Positions 23,030 through 33,267 of a stretch of DNA of 64,000 nucleotides are shown piece by piece (the first letter of the stretch is position 1; each line of letters starts with the position of its first letter). The translations under genes and the position numbers were made by a program. Source of the DNA: Brachypterus glaber (Eukaryota > Arthropoda > Insecta > Coleoptera > Kateretidae); assembly GCA_958510825.1 (NCBI GenBank), contig CAUEHQ010000002.1, positions 372,001 through 436,000 on the forward strand, given 5' to 3'. The notes under the pieces are model-generated. The model saw only the letters and a list, made by a program, of their open reading frames with translations. It did not search any database and was not told where the DNA came from.

Positions 23030-23880
23030 CGAAAATGATTTGTTTTTGTTAGGACACACGGGGGCAAGGTGCCCTTTGAATTTACAGACATGACAATAGC
23101 ATTCTCGATACTGACATTCTTTCGCTACGTGGTTTCCTAGGCCGCATACGTCGGGCGGGCAGCTGACTTCGATGTTTGATGCGATGAAGCGCCTCCTTGA
23201 AACGAAGATCCCCTATGTGACGTTGATATTGACGTCGACGGTTTACCTCCGCTGCGTACGAAGTGAATAGGTTTGGAATAGGTTCCTCCTTGATGTTCAG
23301 TGACATACCCAAATTTCGCATGGTGGATTCTTTTGACGTGGCAATTTTTATAGCTGCTTCAAACGTTACTTCTTTGTCCTCATCAAATAATCTGTCCATT
23401 ATTTTGCCTTTTCCTATGCCCATGATAAATCTATCTCTTAGGACCGTTTTTAGCTCATTACCGAATTTGATTAATGGCTAGACTTCGAACTCTCGCCGCC
23501 CACCGTTTCTTCCGGCCTTTTACTGGAAGTGTAAAATTTATACCTTTCTGTGAAAACTGATGTTTGTGCCTCAAAATATGTGTTAAAAATTTCCACAATT
23601 TGTTTAAATGTCTTCTTTTCGGGGTCTTCCGGAATACACAAATTGTAGATTAAGAGAATTTTCCGATAAATATGTTATCGGAAAATTGCACGTTTAGTTT
23701 CATCCGCAATTATTTTATTAGCAATAAAATAGTTATTTAAACGAGGTACAAAAATCGTCAAATCATTTGCACTACCGTCAAATCAGCCTGTTTTCCATTT
23801 TTTATTGCACGTGTTTCGATTTCTATTTCTATTTTTTTAAATTTTTTTACAAAATAAAAGAATAGATGAATAGAAAAGTC
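23030..23880 (-). pseudogene. Gypsy Gag remnant with zinc knuckles
   Basis: Reading from the primer binding site downwards, the minus strand encodes RLNNYFIANKI, then, after frame breaks, GIGKGKIMDRLFDE and TFEAAIKIATSKEST. Paired knuckles of the CxxCxxxxHxxxxC type follow (CYCHVCKFKGHLAPVC at about 23050-23100). The product would be a nucleocapsid-type Gag. At least three stops or shifts disrupt it. Confidence 0.7.
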
Positions 23881-23891
23881 CTCGTCGCCAC

Positions 23892-24046
23892 TGTTAGTTT
23901 AGCACTAAGCCACTAATATATGTTATAATAATTAATAATTTGATTAATAAATAATATGATATAAGGTAAAAGAAACGAAGTGTTAATATTGAACACCGCT
24001 AAAGATTTGAATTAAAAATATAAATATTATTTTCTATGAACCCTAA
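23892..24046 (-). repeat. LTR (5' in element sense) of the defective Gypsy
   Basis: Matches 20460-20689 with a few substitutions and an internal deletion of about 75 bp. It ends CCCTAA without the final CA-type terminus. Confidence 0.8.
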
Positions 24047-24169
24047 AAATAGCTTATTATTATATTACTATATTTTGGTTTAGTTAAACGTGATAAACTT
24101 TAGTTAAAAAGAAAAATGCATTAAGGTAAATGTAAATGTAAACTTTTAGCAAACTTAAAAATATACCAG

Positions 24170-24450
24170 TTTTCACGAAAACTCTTAGGGGGTGTAGTTA
24201 CATTTTTTTATTATCAGATTCTCTTTCAGAAACCTTAAATACCTCAATATAGTAATTTTCATAAACTATAAAATTAGAATAATGTTATTATAAGATTCAG
24301 TTTCAGCAACCTGAAAAACCCCAATATACCAACTTTCAAGAAAACTACCCCCGCCCCTTGGCGGGTGGAGTTTTTTTATAATCAGATTCACTTTCAGCAA
24401 CCTCAAAAACTCCAGTATACCAATTTTCACGAAAACTACCCCTCAGGGGG
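24170..24450. repeat. Three-copy ~115-bp repeat (family also at 4.8 kb)
   Basis: Repeated words are TTATCAGATTCWSTTTCAG, AACCT(G/T)AAA(A/T)A(C/C)CYC, ATATACCAA(C/T)TTTCA and GAAAACTACCCC. The copies differ moderately. The same family occurs once at 4810-4930. Confidence 0.6.
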
Positions 24451-24463
24451 TGAAATTAGAAAA

Positions 24464-24780
24464 ATATATTTGTATATGTTTTACAAAACACTTTTGCGCA
24501 TTCGTATAAATTATTAAACATCTGCCCATAAATATGTTCCGTCAAACAATTCTTTCTGCACATGGTATATTTGTATATGTTTGCCAGAACACTTTTTTGC
24601 AACGTATGTATTATTAAACGGTTCTGGGCATAAATATGTTTCACCAAACACCACTGTGCATAGTATATTTGTATATGTTTTCCAGAACACTTTTGCTCAT
24701 TCGTATGTATTATTAAAGTTCTGCGCATAAATTTGTTCTATAGTTGTACATGTTTGCCAAAACACTTTTGCGCATTAGAA
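24464..24780. repeat. ~98-bp minisatellite, about 3.3 units
   Basis: Units carry TATTTGTATATGTTT(T/G), CCA/ACAAAACACTTTTG, CGCATTCGTAT, TATTATTAAA and CATAAATATGTT. Starts are near 24468, 24570, 24666 and 24742. The minus-strand frame 24456-24728 is produced by this repeat and is not a gene. Confidence 0.75.
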
Positions 24781-24956
24781 TTTTTTATTTCCTCACATTC
24801 AGATACATTTAAAACCGCCATATACTAATTTTTACTGGAATATTGTAAATATTTAAAAATAAAATCCCCTTTCCCCTTTATATCGACATAAAACGTCAAA
24901 AAACGCAAACAAATTTTTTGAAATTCTTTGCACTTTTGCAAGGCTTTCCCAAATTT

Positions 24957-25021
24957 TAAAACTATTTTGCTTTTTGAAAAATTTCGAAATTTTTCAAAAT
25001 GGGACAGCAAAATAGTTTTAA
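24957..25021. repeat. Stem-loop, 15-bp perfect outer stem
   Basis: TAAAACTATTTTGCT and AGCAAAATAGTTTTA flank an inner dyad about TTTTTGAAAAATTTCGAAAT. It is similar in layout to the hairpin near 20007-20047, so this is probably a small dispersed foldback repeat. Confidence 0.6.
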
Positions 25022-25315
25022 AGTAAGATAAATTCAATAAATTTATTTACTTTGGTAGCCAATCATTTGTCGTATTTCTTTGGTGTATCCCTACTATGTA
25101 TAATCAAAATTTTCATGAATTTTCTGTTTTTATTCATATTTTACACGGAAAACTATAAATAAATAGTTTATTTATTAATCTAATCATGTCTCAATAAAAG
25201 TCTGCTGTCACAAAACAAAACAAATGCACTCAAAAACAAAAACAGGTGCTGCATGCCCTCTATCGCTAAAAACATTTAAATGTATTACTTAATTTATATT
25301 CTATATATTTAATAA

Positions 25316-26590
25316 TAATAATACTAATATACTTTATTGTCGTGAGCTATGTTTACATAGATAGACATTGTCAAAGATAAACAATTTTACACAAAGGTAA
25401 GCGTATACATAAGATGAATAAATAATAAATATAAACATAAAAATAAAGATGTATGTATGTAGGTTTCAAATTCTTTATAACCGTAAATTGTTTCCTGTAG
25501 GAGCAGTCTTTTAACTTTTGCTTTAAATGATTTAAAAGGTAATATTTTTATAGACTGGCAATAGATTATAATAAAACTGACCTGCATGATAGGGAGATTT
25601 TTTATGCATTGCCAAATTATATCTTTTAATAACTAGAAGACTGATGTTTCCAGTGAAAACTTTTTTAGTATTTAATGAACTGCATTTTTTAAATAAAAAT
25701 TAATAACTTAAATAAATATATGGACACGACAGTTAAAATACGATAGTTTTAAAAATATTCACCTCAAGACACATTGAAACCTAACTAAAAAATAATTCTG
25801 TCTTTTCTGAATGACTAGTAAATCTTCCATATCCACAGATTGACCCCAAACTATTATGTATAATAAAAGCAAATGTACATTGACATAATAAACTGTTAAC
25901 AGTGTGAATGTCAAGGTTTTCCTTGAGAGCGTTAATTAAAAAAACTTGTTTATTTAATTTATTACACAGATTCTTAATATGTTTTGACCATGAAAGGTTC
26001 TTGTCTAAAAGTACAGCTAAAAAATTAGTTGAGTGAAAATTTTACATTGCTACATTTCAATAAATACTTATGGCTATAGAACCAATTTGTTCTTTTCACA
26101 CCACTTTGAAAAGGCCGATAAAAATGCCGATGTTAAAATTTCTTCCAGATAAAAATGAAATTAGCCGATCATTAATAAAAGTTTTGGTTAGTTTGGGTTT
26201 CATGAATTTGGGGTCAAGGGTATGAAATGCTTTTGATAAATCAAATAAAATGGCTACCACGTATTCGCCCCGATCCAGACCATCATAAATCTCCTGCACC
26301 ATTTCAATGGATGCAGTTTCAGTTGAAAGGCCTTGCCTAAAACCATGTAAATTGTACTTGTTTAAGAAATTTACTAGTTGGTTGTATACGGCCGTTTCCA
26401 AAAACCTTAGACGACACTAAGTAAAGAAATCGGTCTATAGTTTGAAGGATTTTGTGGATCATTTTTCTTGTACAGTAAAATTATAGTTGATTATTTTAGC
26501 TTCGGGCAAAACGCCGGATTTCACCGACATATTTATTAAATCAGCCAAGGGTTCTCTGTTCTTCACAGCAGTCTTTTATAATAGTAACAA
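25316..26590 (-). pseudogene. Jockey/CR1-like non-LTR reverse transcriptase fragment
   Basis: The best segment (26401 to 26096) reads METAVYNQLVNFLNKYN, then GFRQGLSTETASIEM and ILFDLSKAFHTLDPKF. These are reverse transcriptase motifs of the Jockey/CR1 type (E..V..QL, hGFR.G.ST, LDLSKAFDTLD), with H in place of the usual D in KAFD. Upstream (26590-26410) a diverged NMSVKSGVLPEAK segment remains. Downstream to about 25390 are decayed C-terminal pieces, ending near an (AAT)n run at 25310-25325. Many stops and shifts disrupt it, and the catalytic YADD box is not recognisable. Confidence 0.7.
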
Positions 26591-26604
26591 CTTCATTTTT
26601 AATA

Positions 26605-27792
26605 ATGGGCTTGAAAAAAATAGTATTATTGGACTTTGAATTCACTGTGCAAGCAGAAGGATTTTCACACATTAGCACAGCTAGTATCCGTGTTAACGGT
26701 TATTTTACTGTTATTTGCTGTTATATTTTTAGAGTTCTAACTATATTCCACGACTCCTTAGAAAAATTGTTAATTTTATTTGAAATTATTTTTTTTGTTG
26801 ATATTTTATTATTGACATTTTTTAAAATCTTATACCTAATTTGAATGTCCTCATTTGATATTCTTTTAATTTAAGTTTTAAATTGGTCTATTTGATCAAT
26901 TTTAGCAATGACTGAGAGAAAATTAAATTATTTGTTTATTTTTTTTTTATAGGCGTTTTTTTAAAATTAATGGACAAGCACAATTAAAACAGAAAAAAAA
27001 CGAGTTAAAGAAATTATTGAAACATAAATTAAAATCTGTACAAGAGCTAAAAACTAAATTTTCACGAGCAAATAATAATAAAATATAAATTTTTTGGTGT
27101 GTAATAAAACTCGGATTTTTTTGGCAGGTTTTAATGCGTCACTTTATTATATCGCTCCCCTCTTTGGGGGCTTTATCAAAGCTGATATAACAAAAATATT
27201 TTTTGACTGTATCCCATTTTCAGGTAAAATATGTAAATTTCTTACCTAAAAATTATGTGAGCGTAGTCATATATATTATTAAATTAAACATTATGGACAA
27301 GGAACCTTTTACAAACATAAAAATAAATTAAATTAAAATATAAAACTTGGTTTGGACACCATGTCGAAAATTTGTAGGTTAAAAGCGTCGTTCGCAGTAA
27401 AAAACATGTAACATGTTTATTTTTGTGGGTCGAACCCAACATTAGTCAATTCTTTGTGGTAACATCAGTCAACATGTACGTATCCTACCCCCTCCCCCCC
27501 TTTTTACTAATGAGATGAAAAGGGAGTAATATATATTTTAATCTAATAAGAAAACTCAATAGCTATTTTTTTTGAAGCAGTGGTTACTAACCATGTCATT
27601 TAACTTTTAATTCCAACCAAAATGTACGTAATTAATTACATAACAATAAATTAATTGACTAAATTGCCCATAATATGACAGTTTTTTTCCTTTGTTCTTC
27701 TGTATTTGGTCTAATTTTGGTCTGGTTTGGTTCAAAAAAACAAAACAAATGACTAAGAACAAAAGCACGAAGTAGGACTAGATGAAGTGACC
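26605..27792. other. AT-rich region with no recognised gene
   Basis: No protein-like frame. The frame at 26605-26844 is rich in F/I/L from T-runs. A hairpin CCCCTCTTTGGGGGC occurs near 27157-27171. The left target duplication of the nested hAT-type element (TTAATATG) is at 27793-27800. Confidence 0.5.
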
Positions 27793-27855
27793 TTAATATG
27801 CAGGGCCGGACAGAGCCAGCCCGGGCCCCGGTGCAACTTTTTACTCTGGCCCCCA

Positions 27856-28107
27856 TTCGTGCAAGATTTGAAAAATGCCAGAGCTGAAGGAAAAAACGCT
27901 TACATAAAACATAACAAACTAATTGTAATGGAAAAAGAAACTAATAATCTGCCAAGCAACAATTTAAATGAAAATAAGGATGATGAAGAGAATAAAAAGA
28001 GGAAAAAGGAAGATTCACCAATTTCGAAAGATACAATTGCAAATAAAATAAATAAAAGACCAAGATCAAACACACTCAATAACTTTCTCTCAAACATACA
28101 GGCCTAA
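27856..28107 (+). pseudogene. C-terminal end of ORF1 of the nested non-LTR element
   Basis: The frame carries QDLKNARAEGKNAYIKHNKLIV, an arrangement (LKxAR..GKxAxxxxxxLxV) that recurs near the end of ORF1 proteins of several insect non-LTR families. A Lys/Asn-rich tail follows and stops at 28107. ORF2 sequence starts immediately after in another frame. The 5' part of ORF1 is missing, so the element was truncated on insertion into the hAT-type DNA. Confidence 0.5.
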
Positions 28108-28694
28108 TTCTAGCATTAAAAATGACTTAAGTATTAATTTAAATCTAAACAAAAATAAAAACTCAAATTCTGAACTTAAAATATTTTTTTGGAACTGTAA
28201 CGGCATAGACAACTTTTTTTTACAAGACAACGATTTCATAAATAGTTTTCAAATAATTGGATTAACCGAAACCTGGTTAACGTCAGTTAATTTATTAAAA
28301 TCTCCCCTTCTAGACAATTATAAAATATTTTCAAGTAATGCAATTAAAGATAAAGTCAAAGGAAGAGCTAGTGGAGGTATTTTAGTTTTAATTAATAAAT
28401 TTTTATCTCATGAAATAGTTGTCTTGGATGAATATCCATATTGGTTAATTATAAGGCTAAATATTAATAATCTATTTTTTATTATAGGTACAGTTTATAT
28501 TAATCCTGATTTAGATGATAAAATTTATGTACAAATGTTAGAGGAAGCACTTTGGGATGTAAGTCGAAAATTTCCAGATGATCAGATCTTGATTGGTGGT
28601 GACTTTAATGCGAGAATAAGTAACCTTAATAGCTTTACCGACGAATACATGGACGGATTTAATTTTGAGATGAAGAGAGTATCATTGGATATTG
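28108..28694 (+). pseudogene. Nested non-LTR ORF2, segment 1: AP endonuclease N-terminal half
   Basis: The encoded motifs are FFWNCNGID, IIGLTETWL (catalytic Glu) and LIGGDFNARI (catalytic Asp). These are the first motifs of an apurinic-type endonuclease. The segment ends at GATATTG, where the Tx1-clade element enters. The other two parts of this ORF are at 33268-34510 and 44578-46189. A frame break lies before 28424. Confidence 0.75.
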
Positions 28695-28815
28695 TTTTTT
28701 TTTTTTTTTTAATAATCCTTTATTTAGCTATTTTTACAAACATTTTATACAATATCTTTTAATAATACATAAATATTCATACTTCTAACATATCTAACAT
28801 TTTGTTCTTTTTCCT

Positions 28816-31800
28816 TTAAAATGCATAAACTTTTTTTCCTAAATTGTGTATTTGATTGTTTTTAATTTTAATCATTCTGTCGTCTCTAAGCATACAAATA
28901 AATTGTTGGATATCTCCATTAATTTCTAAATTAAAATAGATCAGTGCTGAACAGTACCATACAAAGGCATTTTGATCATATTTTGAATTACATTTTAAAT
29001 TAAATATATCCATTACTGATTTTATATCTATTAAGGCTTTCCCAAATTTTTTTTGAATAATATTATATACCCACTCCCATATATTTTTCGCATTTGTACA
29101 AGTTTTAATTCTGTGTAATATAGTATCTACTTCCCCACACGTGTTGCATAAATTATTACTTGATATGTTATGGCGTTTCATTTTTTCTCCCACTGTATAT
29201 TTGTCGTTTATTGCTCTAAATACCGAAGATCGCCACTTAGTACTAACAAATTTATTCTGACATACCTCCCATATAAAATTCCACTCTATTCCCGGGTATT
29301 TTTCTTCAATTTTTGTTTTTTTTGTCATTTTTTCTAATAAGTTATTATAAATATCTTTTGTCTTGTAGTGTGTGTCTTTATCTAGATCCAAATTAAGCTC
29401 TCGCGTTATTTTTATGTAGTTTTTATAGAGTTTGTGATACATTTTATTACTCCCTGCAACAAATATCCCTTCAAGAAGAGAGGTTTTAATTTTTGAACAT
29501 TCCGGGTTTTCCGCCATGCGTTGTGTTTTTATAAATATAGATAATGCCTTTTTTTCAATTTCTATTAAACCCAAACCACCTTTTTTAGTAGTTAAATAAA
29601 GCTGTTGTCTTTCTACCCTGTATAAGCACCCTTGCCATAGAAAATTACCTATTACCCTGACAAGCTTTTGACTCATATCTTTGTTAATTGGGATTATATG
29701 TGATAAATACCAAACTTTGGATAGTAAATATATATTAACATACCACACTTTTCTTATAAGATCTAATTGTCGAAATCGGTCAACAGCAAGGGAGACTTGA
29801 ATAATATGGATTATTTTATCCCAGTTTTTTTTGTACATTAATTCAAAATTTTTTTCAATTTTCATTCCCAAAATCCTCATTTCTGTGACCATTTTAAATT
29901 TACTTTTACTCAACTCATTTCCCTCCCACTTTCCCAGAGGTAATATACCCGACTTTTCATAGTTTATTATCGCACCTGCACCTTTTTCAAATATTGCTAT
30001 TATTTGTTCCACATTATGCAAGTCATTTTTATCCCTAATAAATATGTATACATCGTCTGCATAGGCATTTGTTTTTATATTTTTATTGTTTATAATTACA
30101 CCTTTTGCAGTAAATTTAATCAATTTGAGCAGTGGCTCAATATATATACTAAACAAAGTCATCGACATTGGGCAGCCTTGGCGTACAGATGAAGATACTT
30201 TAAAATTTTCTGAAAGAAAACCGTTTATTTGTACCTTTGAGGATGCAGCCTTATACACATTTTTAATTGCATTTATCATATCTTCATCTATACCCATTCT
30301 TGCCATGATTTCCCATAAAAAATCATGAGGTACATAGTCAAAAGCATGTTGTAAATCTAGGGACAATATAGCTACTTTTTCATTATGATTGTTTTCATAT
30401 TGCATTACTGCATCTCTGGCAACTATCAAATTATTAAAAATAGACTTGTTGCTATCGCAGTTTTGTTCGTTACTAATTATTTTTGGTATTATATCTTTAA
30501 ACCGTTCTTTTATAATTTTCATGTATATTTTATAGTCGGTGTTAGTTAAAGTTATAGGTCTAAAATCTTTCATTGACTGGGCATCGCTTATTTTAGGTAT
30601 TAACAGGATAACTCCTTGCGCAAAAACATTCGGAATTTCTTTATTGTTACTAAAAAACATATTTAATATTTGTGTAAATTCATCACCAATAATATCAAAA
30701 ATTACTTTATACACCTCATATGTCAACCCATCTATGCCTGGTGCTTTCTTATTAGATAACGTTTCGATAACTGAAAATATCTCATTTTTGGATATTTGTC
30801 TTTTTAGAAGGTTATTATCCGCTTGCAAAATATTATTACTTACATGCGAGACTAAACATCTCATTTCTGATTTGCTTACCTCACGTCTTTCAAACATTTT
30901 TTTGTAATAACCTCTTGCATAATTTTTAATATCTTTTGTACATGTAAGAGTTACAGTGTTATTTGTTTGTAGCTTATTAATTAAAGTTTGCTTCTGCCGT
31001 TTCCTTAAATTAATAATATCATACAATGCTTTTTTTTTCCCCACTAAAATTTTATTTTTATATTTATAATTTATATTGATTTGTTTTTCACGTATTTTTT
31101 GTATATGTAGTTTAATTTCTTTAAATTCTTGCAACGTTTCTTGGCTAGTATTAATATTGATATTTTTTTTATATTCATCTAGTAGCTTATAATAATATTC
31201 AAGATTTTTTTTGTAATCTATAGCTCTATTTATTTCAATATTTTTTAAATATGACTTAATACCCGGTTTTAATACGTAAAACCACCAGTAAATTAAGTTG
31301 TTTTTGTATGATTCATATTTTTTTAAGTCTTTAATTTTTAATTTCAGTCCTTGCAATATATTTTTTTCACTTAATAGCGATTGTTTAACCTTCCAAAAAG
31401 ACCAACCATGTTTGACATATGAGGATATATCAGATCTAATAAAAACAACCAACGCATGGTGATCAGAAAAGGCCAACGGATGTACTTCACAGTTATAAAT
31501 TATGTCTTTATTTTCTACTCCAACATATGCGCGATCAATTCGTGAAGCCGTGTTACTCCTAACGTATGTATATTCAACTTTTTTCCCGTGAATTATTTCC
31601 CACGCATCACATAATTTTAGATTATTGATTATGTTTTGTAAACTTTTACAGATTGACGTTGTATTTAAAGAGTCTTTAGCTTTGATAACACAATTAAAAT
31701 CTCCTACTAATATTATTTTTTCGTTAAAATCAAGGTGGTTTGTTAATTCCTCTTCGAAAAATTTTATCCTTTCTTTATAATTTTGTGAGCCTGAGGGGCT

Positions 31801-32100
31801 ATATACATTGACGTATAAGATGTTTTCAATTTTCGCGGACATTACCCTTCCTGTCGGTCCAAATGAAAGATTTTCGACCTTGTACCCTGTTCTAAATATT
31901 ATTCCTGTGCCTCTTTCATTTGGCCCAACATTGGCAATAAAGTTGTATCCCGGTAGACAATTCAAGAATTCAGCATTAATTTCTTGCAAGAAAACTATAT
32001 CGAAGTCATTTTTTTTAATAAAGTCATTAAGTAGAGTATGTTTCAATACATTTTTAATGCCATTTATATTGATTGACGCTATTGTTTTTAAATTGATCAT
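28816..32100 (-). CDS. Tx1-clade ORF2: endonuclease and reverse transcriptase
   Basis: About 1,094 residues when started at the Met of MINLKTIASININGIKN. The frame is open 35 codons further upstream, but those residues are not conserved in type. Endonuclease: LQEINAEF (Glu at about 40), GDFNCVI (Asp at about 134), SRIDRAYV and FSDHHAL (about 211-217). Reverse transcriptase: RPITLTNTDYKIYMK, SNEQNCDSNKSIFNN, LDLQHAFDYVPHDF, VRQGCPMSMTLF and NAYADDVYIF (YADD at about 680-683). C-terminal finger: CNTCGEVDTILHRIKTC. The TDYKI phrase and the Q-N-K-SIFNNL phrase place it in the L1/Tx1 group. It is a complete, potentially active polyprotein that nicks target DNA and reverse-transcribes the element. 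Confidence 0.88.
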   Translation of the reverse strand: MINLKTIASININGIKNVLKHTLLNDFIKKNDFDIVFLQEINAEFLNCLPGYNFIANVGPNERGTGIIFRTGYKVENLSFGPTGRVMSAKIENILYVNVYSPSGSQNYKERIKFFEEELTNHLDFNEKIILVGDFNCVIKAKDSLNTTSICKSLQNIINNLKLCDAWEIIHGKKVEYTYVRSNTASRIDRAYVGVENKDIIYNCEVHPLAFSDHHALVVFIRSDISSYVKHGWSFWKVKQSLLSEKNILQGLKLKIKDLKKYESYKNNLIYWWFYVLKPGIKSYLKNIEINRAIDYKKNLEYYYKLLDEYKKNININTSQETLQEFKEIKLHIQKIREKQININYKYKNKILVGKKKALYDIINLRKRQKQTLINKLQTNNTVTLTCTKDIKNYARGYYKKMFERREVSKSEMRCLVSHVSNNILQADNNLLKRQISKNEIFSVIETLSNKKAPGIDGLTYEVYKVIFDIIGDEFTQILNMFFSNNKEIPNVFAQGVILLIPKISDAQSMKDFRPITLTNTDYKIYMKIIKERFKDIIPKIISNEQNCDSNKSIFNNLIVARDAVMQYENNHNEKVAILSLDLQHAFDYVPHDFLWEIMARMGIDEDMINAIKNVYKAASSKVQINGFLSENFKVSSSVRQGCPMSMTLFSIYIEPLLKLIKFTAKGVIINNKNIKTNAYADDVYIFIRDKNDLHNVEQIIAIFEKGAGAIINYEKSGILPLGKWEGNELSKSKFKMVTEMRILGMKIEKNFELMYKKNWDKIIHIIQVSLAVDRFRQLDLIRKVWYVNIYLLSKVWYLSHIIPINKDMSQKLVRVIGNFLWQGCLYRVERQQLYLTTKKGGLGLIEIEKKALSIFIKTQRMAENPECSKIKTSLLEGIFVAGSNKMYHKLYKNYIKITRELNLDLDKDTHYKTKDIYNNLLEKMTKKTKIEEKYPGIEWNFIWEVCQNKFVSTKWRSSVFRAINDKYTVGEKMKRHNISSNNLCNTCGEVDTILHRIKTCTNAKNIWEWVYNIIQKKFGKALIDIKSVMDIFNLKCNSKYDQNAFVWYCSALIYFNLEINGDIQQFICMLRDDRMIKIKNNQIHNLGKKVYAF

Positions 32101-32265
32101 TTTAGAATTTAAGTAAAGTTTTAAATAAAATAATAATATGTACCTTTTTCCTCGGGGCAATGACTTGTACGAGGCAAAAAATATGCACAAAAAAAAAACA
32201 CACACACAGACCAGTTGCGATAATAAACAAGCTAACTTTGTACTATACAGTATGTTTTCCTTTTA

Positions 32266-33063
32266 TTACTTTTCGGGATCACTTTGATCTGATTCGAATA
32301 TCACTGATGGAGTTTCATTGTCACTATATATATCACATGCTTTTTCGTTGTCATCAGTACCCATCTTTTTAAGTACTTTTTTCTTGCTTTTTTCTTCGTC
32401 ACTGCCCATTTCTTTTTCTTTTTCTTTTTGTGCATCTTGGTTAGGGCACAAACTTTCTTGCGAATCCATATTCCACATTCTATCGTTCATCTTTATCATC
32501 TCATCTCTTACTTGATCTTTAATTGGGACATTTTCTATTTCGTTAATTTCCTCAATCACTTTATCTATTTTAGACACTTTTTCTAGATCCTCTATAACTG
32601 GTGACGTCCCAGAAACCATCGACGCATAGGATACTGTACCATGAGGAGCATTGGGACGGGTAATATTTCGGATAAATCTATTGGGGCAATCTTTTCTTAC
32701 GTGATTCGGTTCATCACATATCATACAGGTCTTGATTTGTCCATGATAAGTAACCAATGACATATAACCATCTATTTTAATATATGATGGTACTTTGGTT
32801 TTCATTGAAATGGTAACAGTTCTAATACCGCTATAGATAGGGTAGATTATATCTTCTCCTATGTATTTTTCATCAATGACATCTTTTACTTTTCCATATT
32901 TCCCTAGGTATTCCTTAATTTTACATTTTTCCATTTCCCACGGTAAATCATATATTCTCAATTTTGTTTCATCTTCATCTTCAGATAAACCTATTTCATA
33001 TTTGTCTTCTTCATCTTCATAATATATTTTGCAATTTTCATATTTTCTCAAAACTTTATCCAT
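32266..33063 (-). CDS. Tx1-clade ORF1: RNA-binding protein with one CCHC knuckle
   Basis: About 265 residues. The N-terminal half (LRIYDLPWEMEKCKIKEYL, then YGKVKDVIDE and RTVTISMK) looks like an RNA-recognition-type fold. It is followed by KTCMICDEPNHVRKDCPN, one zinc knuckle. The C-terminal half is acidic and charged and ends in SDQSDPEK. The protein matches the ORF1 at 47023 in the same order of motifs. Homology with that protein suggests that some N-terminal residues are encoded upstream of the Met used here. The gene ends about 165 nt before the proposed ORF2 start. Confidence 0.78.
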   Translation of the reverse strand: MDKVLRKYENCKIYYEDEEDKYEIGLSEDEDETKLRIYDLPWEMEKCKIKEYLGKYGKVKDVIDEKYIGEDIIYPIYSGIRTVTISMKTKVPSYIKIDGYMSLVTYHGQIKTCMICDEPNHVRKDCPNRFIRNITRPNAPHGTVSYASMVSGTSPVIEDLEKVSKIDKVIEEINEIENVPIKDQVRDEMIKMNDRMWNMDSQESLCPNQDAQKEKEKEMGSDEEKSKKKVLKKMGTDDNEKACDIYSDNETPSVIFESDQSDPEK

Positions 33064-33267
33064 TAAAATATTTGATACTAATTTTATTACTGCTTTACTT
33101 TTAATATGATCCCACTGTGTAGCGTAATAATTGACGGTTTTTTCTTGACATATTTAAAATCAAGAAATATAGTATTTTCCTTTATCACTGGCATTTCACA
33201 GCACGTGCTTTATTGAATTTTTATTGATTGTCGGTGATACGTACTCGATCAAGTATCGGTGCAGACT

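Larger units (their letters stand above)
20460..24046 (-). mobile_element. Defective Ty3/Gypsy LTR retrotransposon
   Basis: Short LTRs bound the element: 20460-20689 (3' LTR in element sense, complete, about 230 bp) and 23892-24046 (5' LTR, with an internal deletion). They share TGTTAGTTTAG at one end and ATGAACCCTAA at the other. In element sense the 5' LTR is followed by TGGCGACGAGGAC (a TGGCGAC-type primer binding site, 23890 downwards). The 3' LTR is preceded by the purine run AGGAGGAGAG. Gag, protease, reverse transcriptase and RNase H fragments remain, and the integrase core is missing. The target duplication is unclear. Confidence 0.82.
28695..33267 (-). mobile_element. Tx1-clade (L1 group) non-LTR retrotransposon, near full length
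   Basis: A ~4.57-kb element with ORF1, ORF2 and a poly(A) of about 16 nt at its 3' end (T-run 28695-28710). It splits the endonuclease of the nested non-LTR element. GATATTGTT occurs at both edges (28688-28696 and 33268-33276) and is the probable target duplication. The 5' end has about 200 bp before ORF1. ORF2 is uninterrupted, so the insertion looks fairly young. Confidence 0.82.

Noticed and set aside
24456..24728. 90-codon minus-strand frame
   Set aside because: Produced by a 98-bp minisatellite; the protein is just the repeated unit.
27659..28097. Minus-strand frames of 65 codons opposite the nested ORF1
   Set aside because: Mirror images of Lys/Asn-rich plus-strand coding sequence and of the hAT-type terminus.
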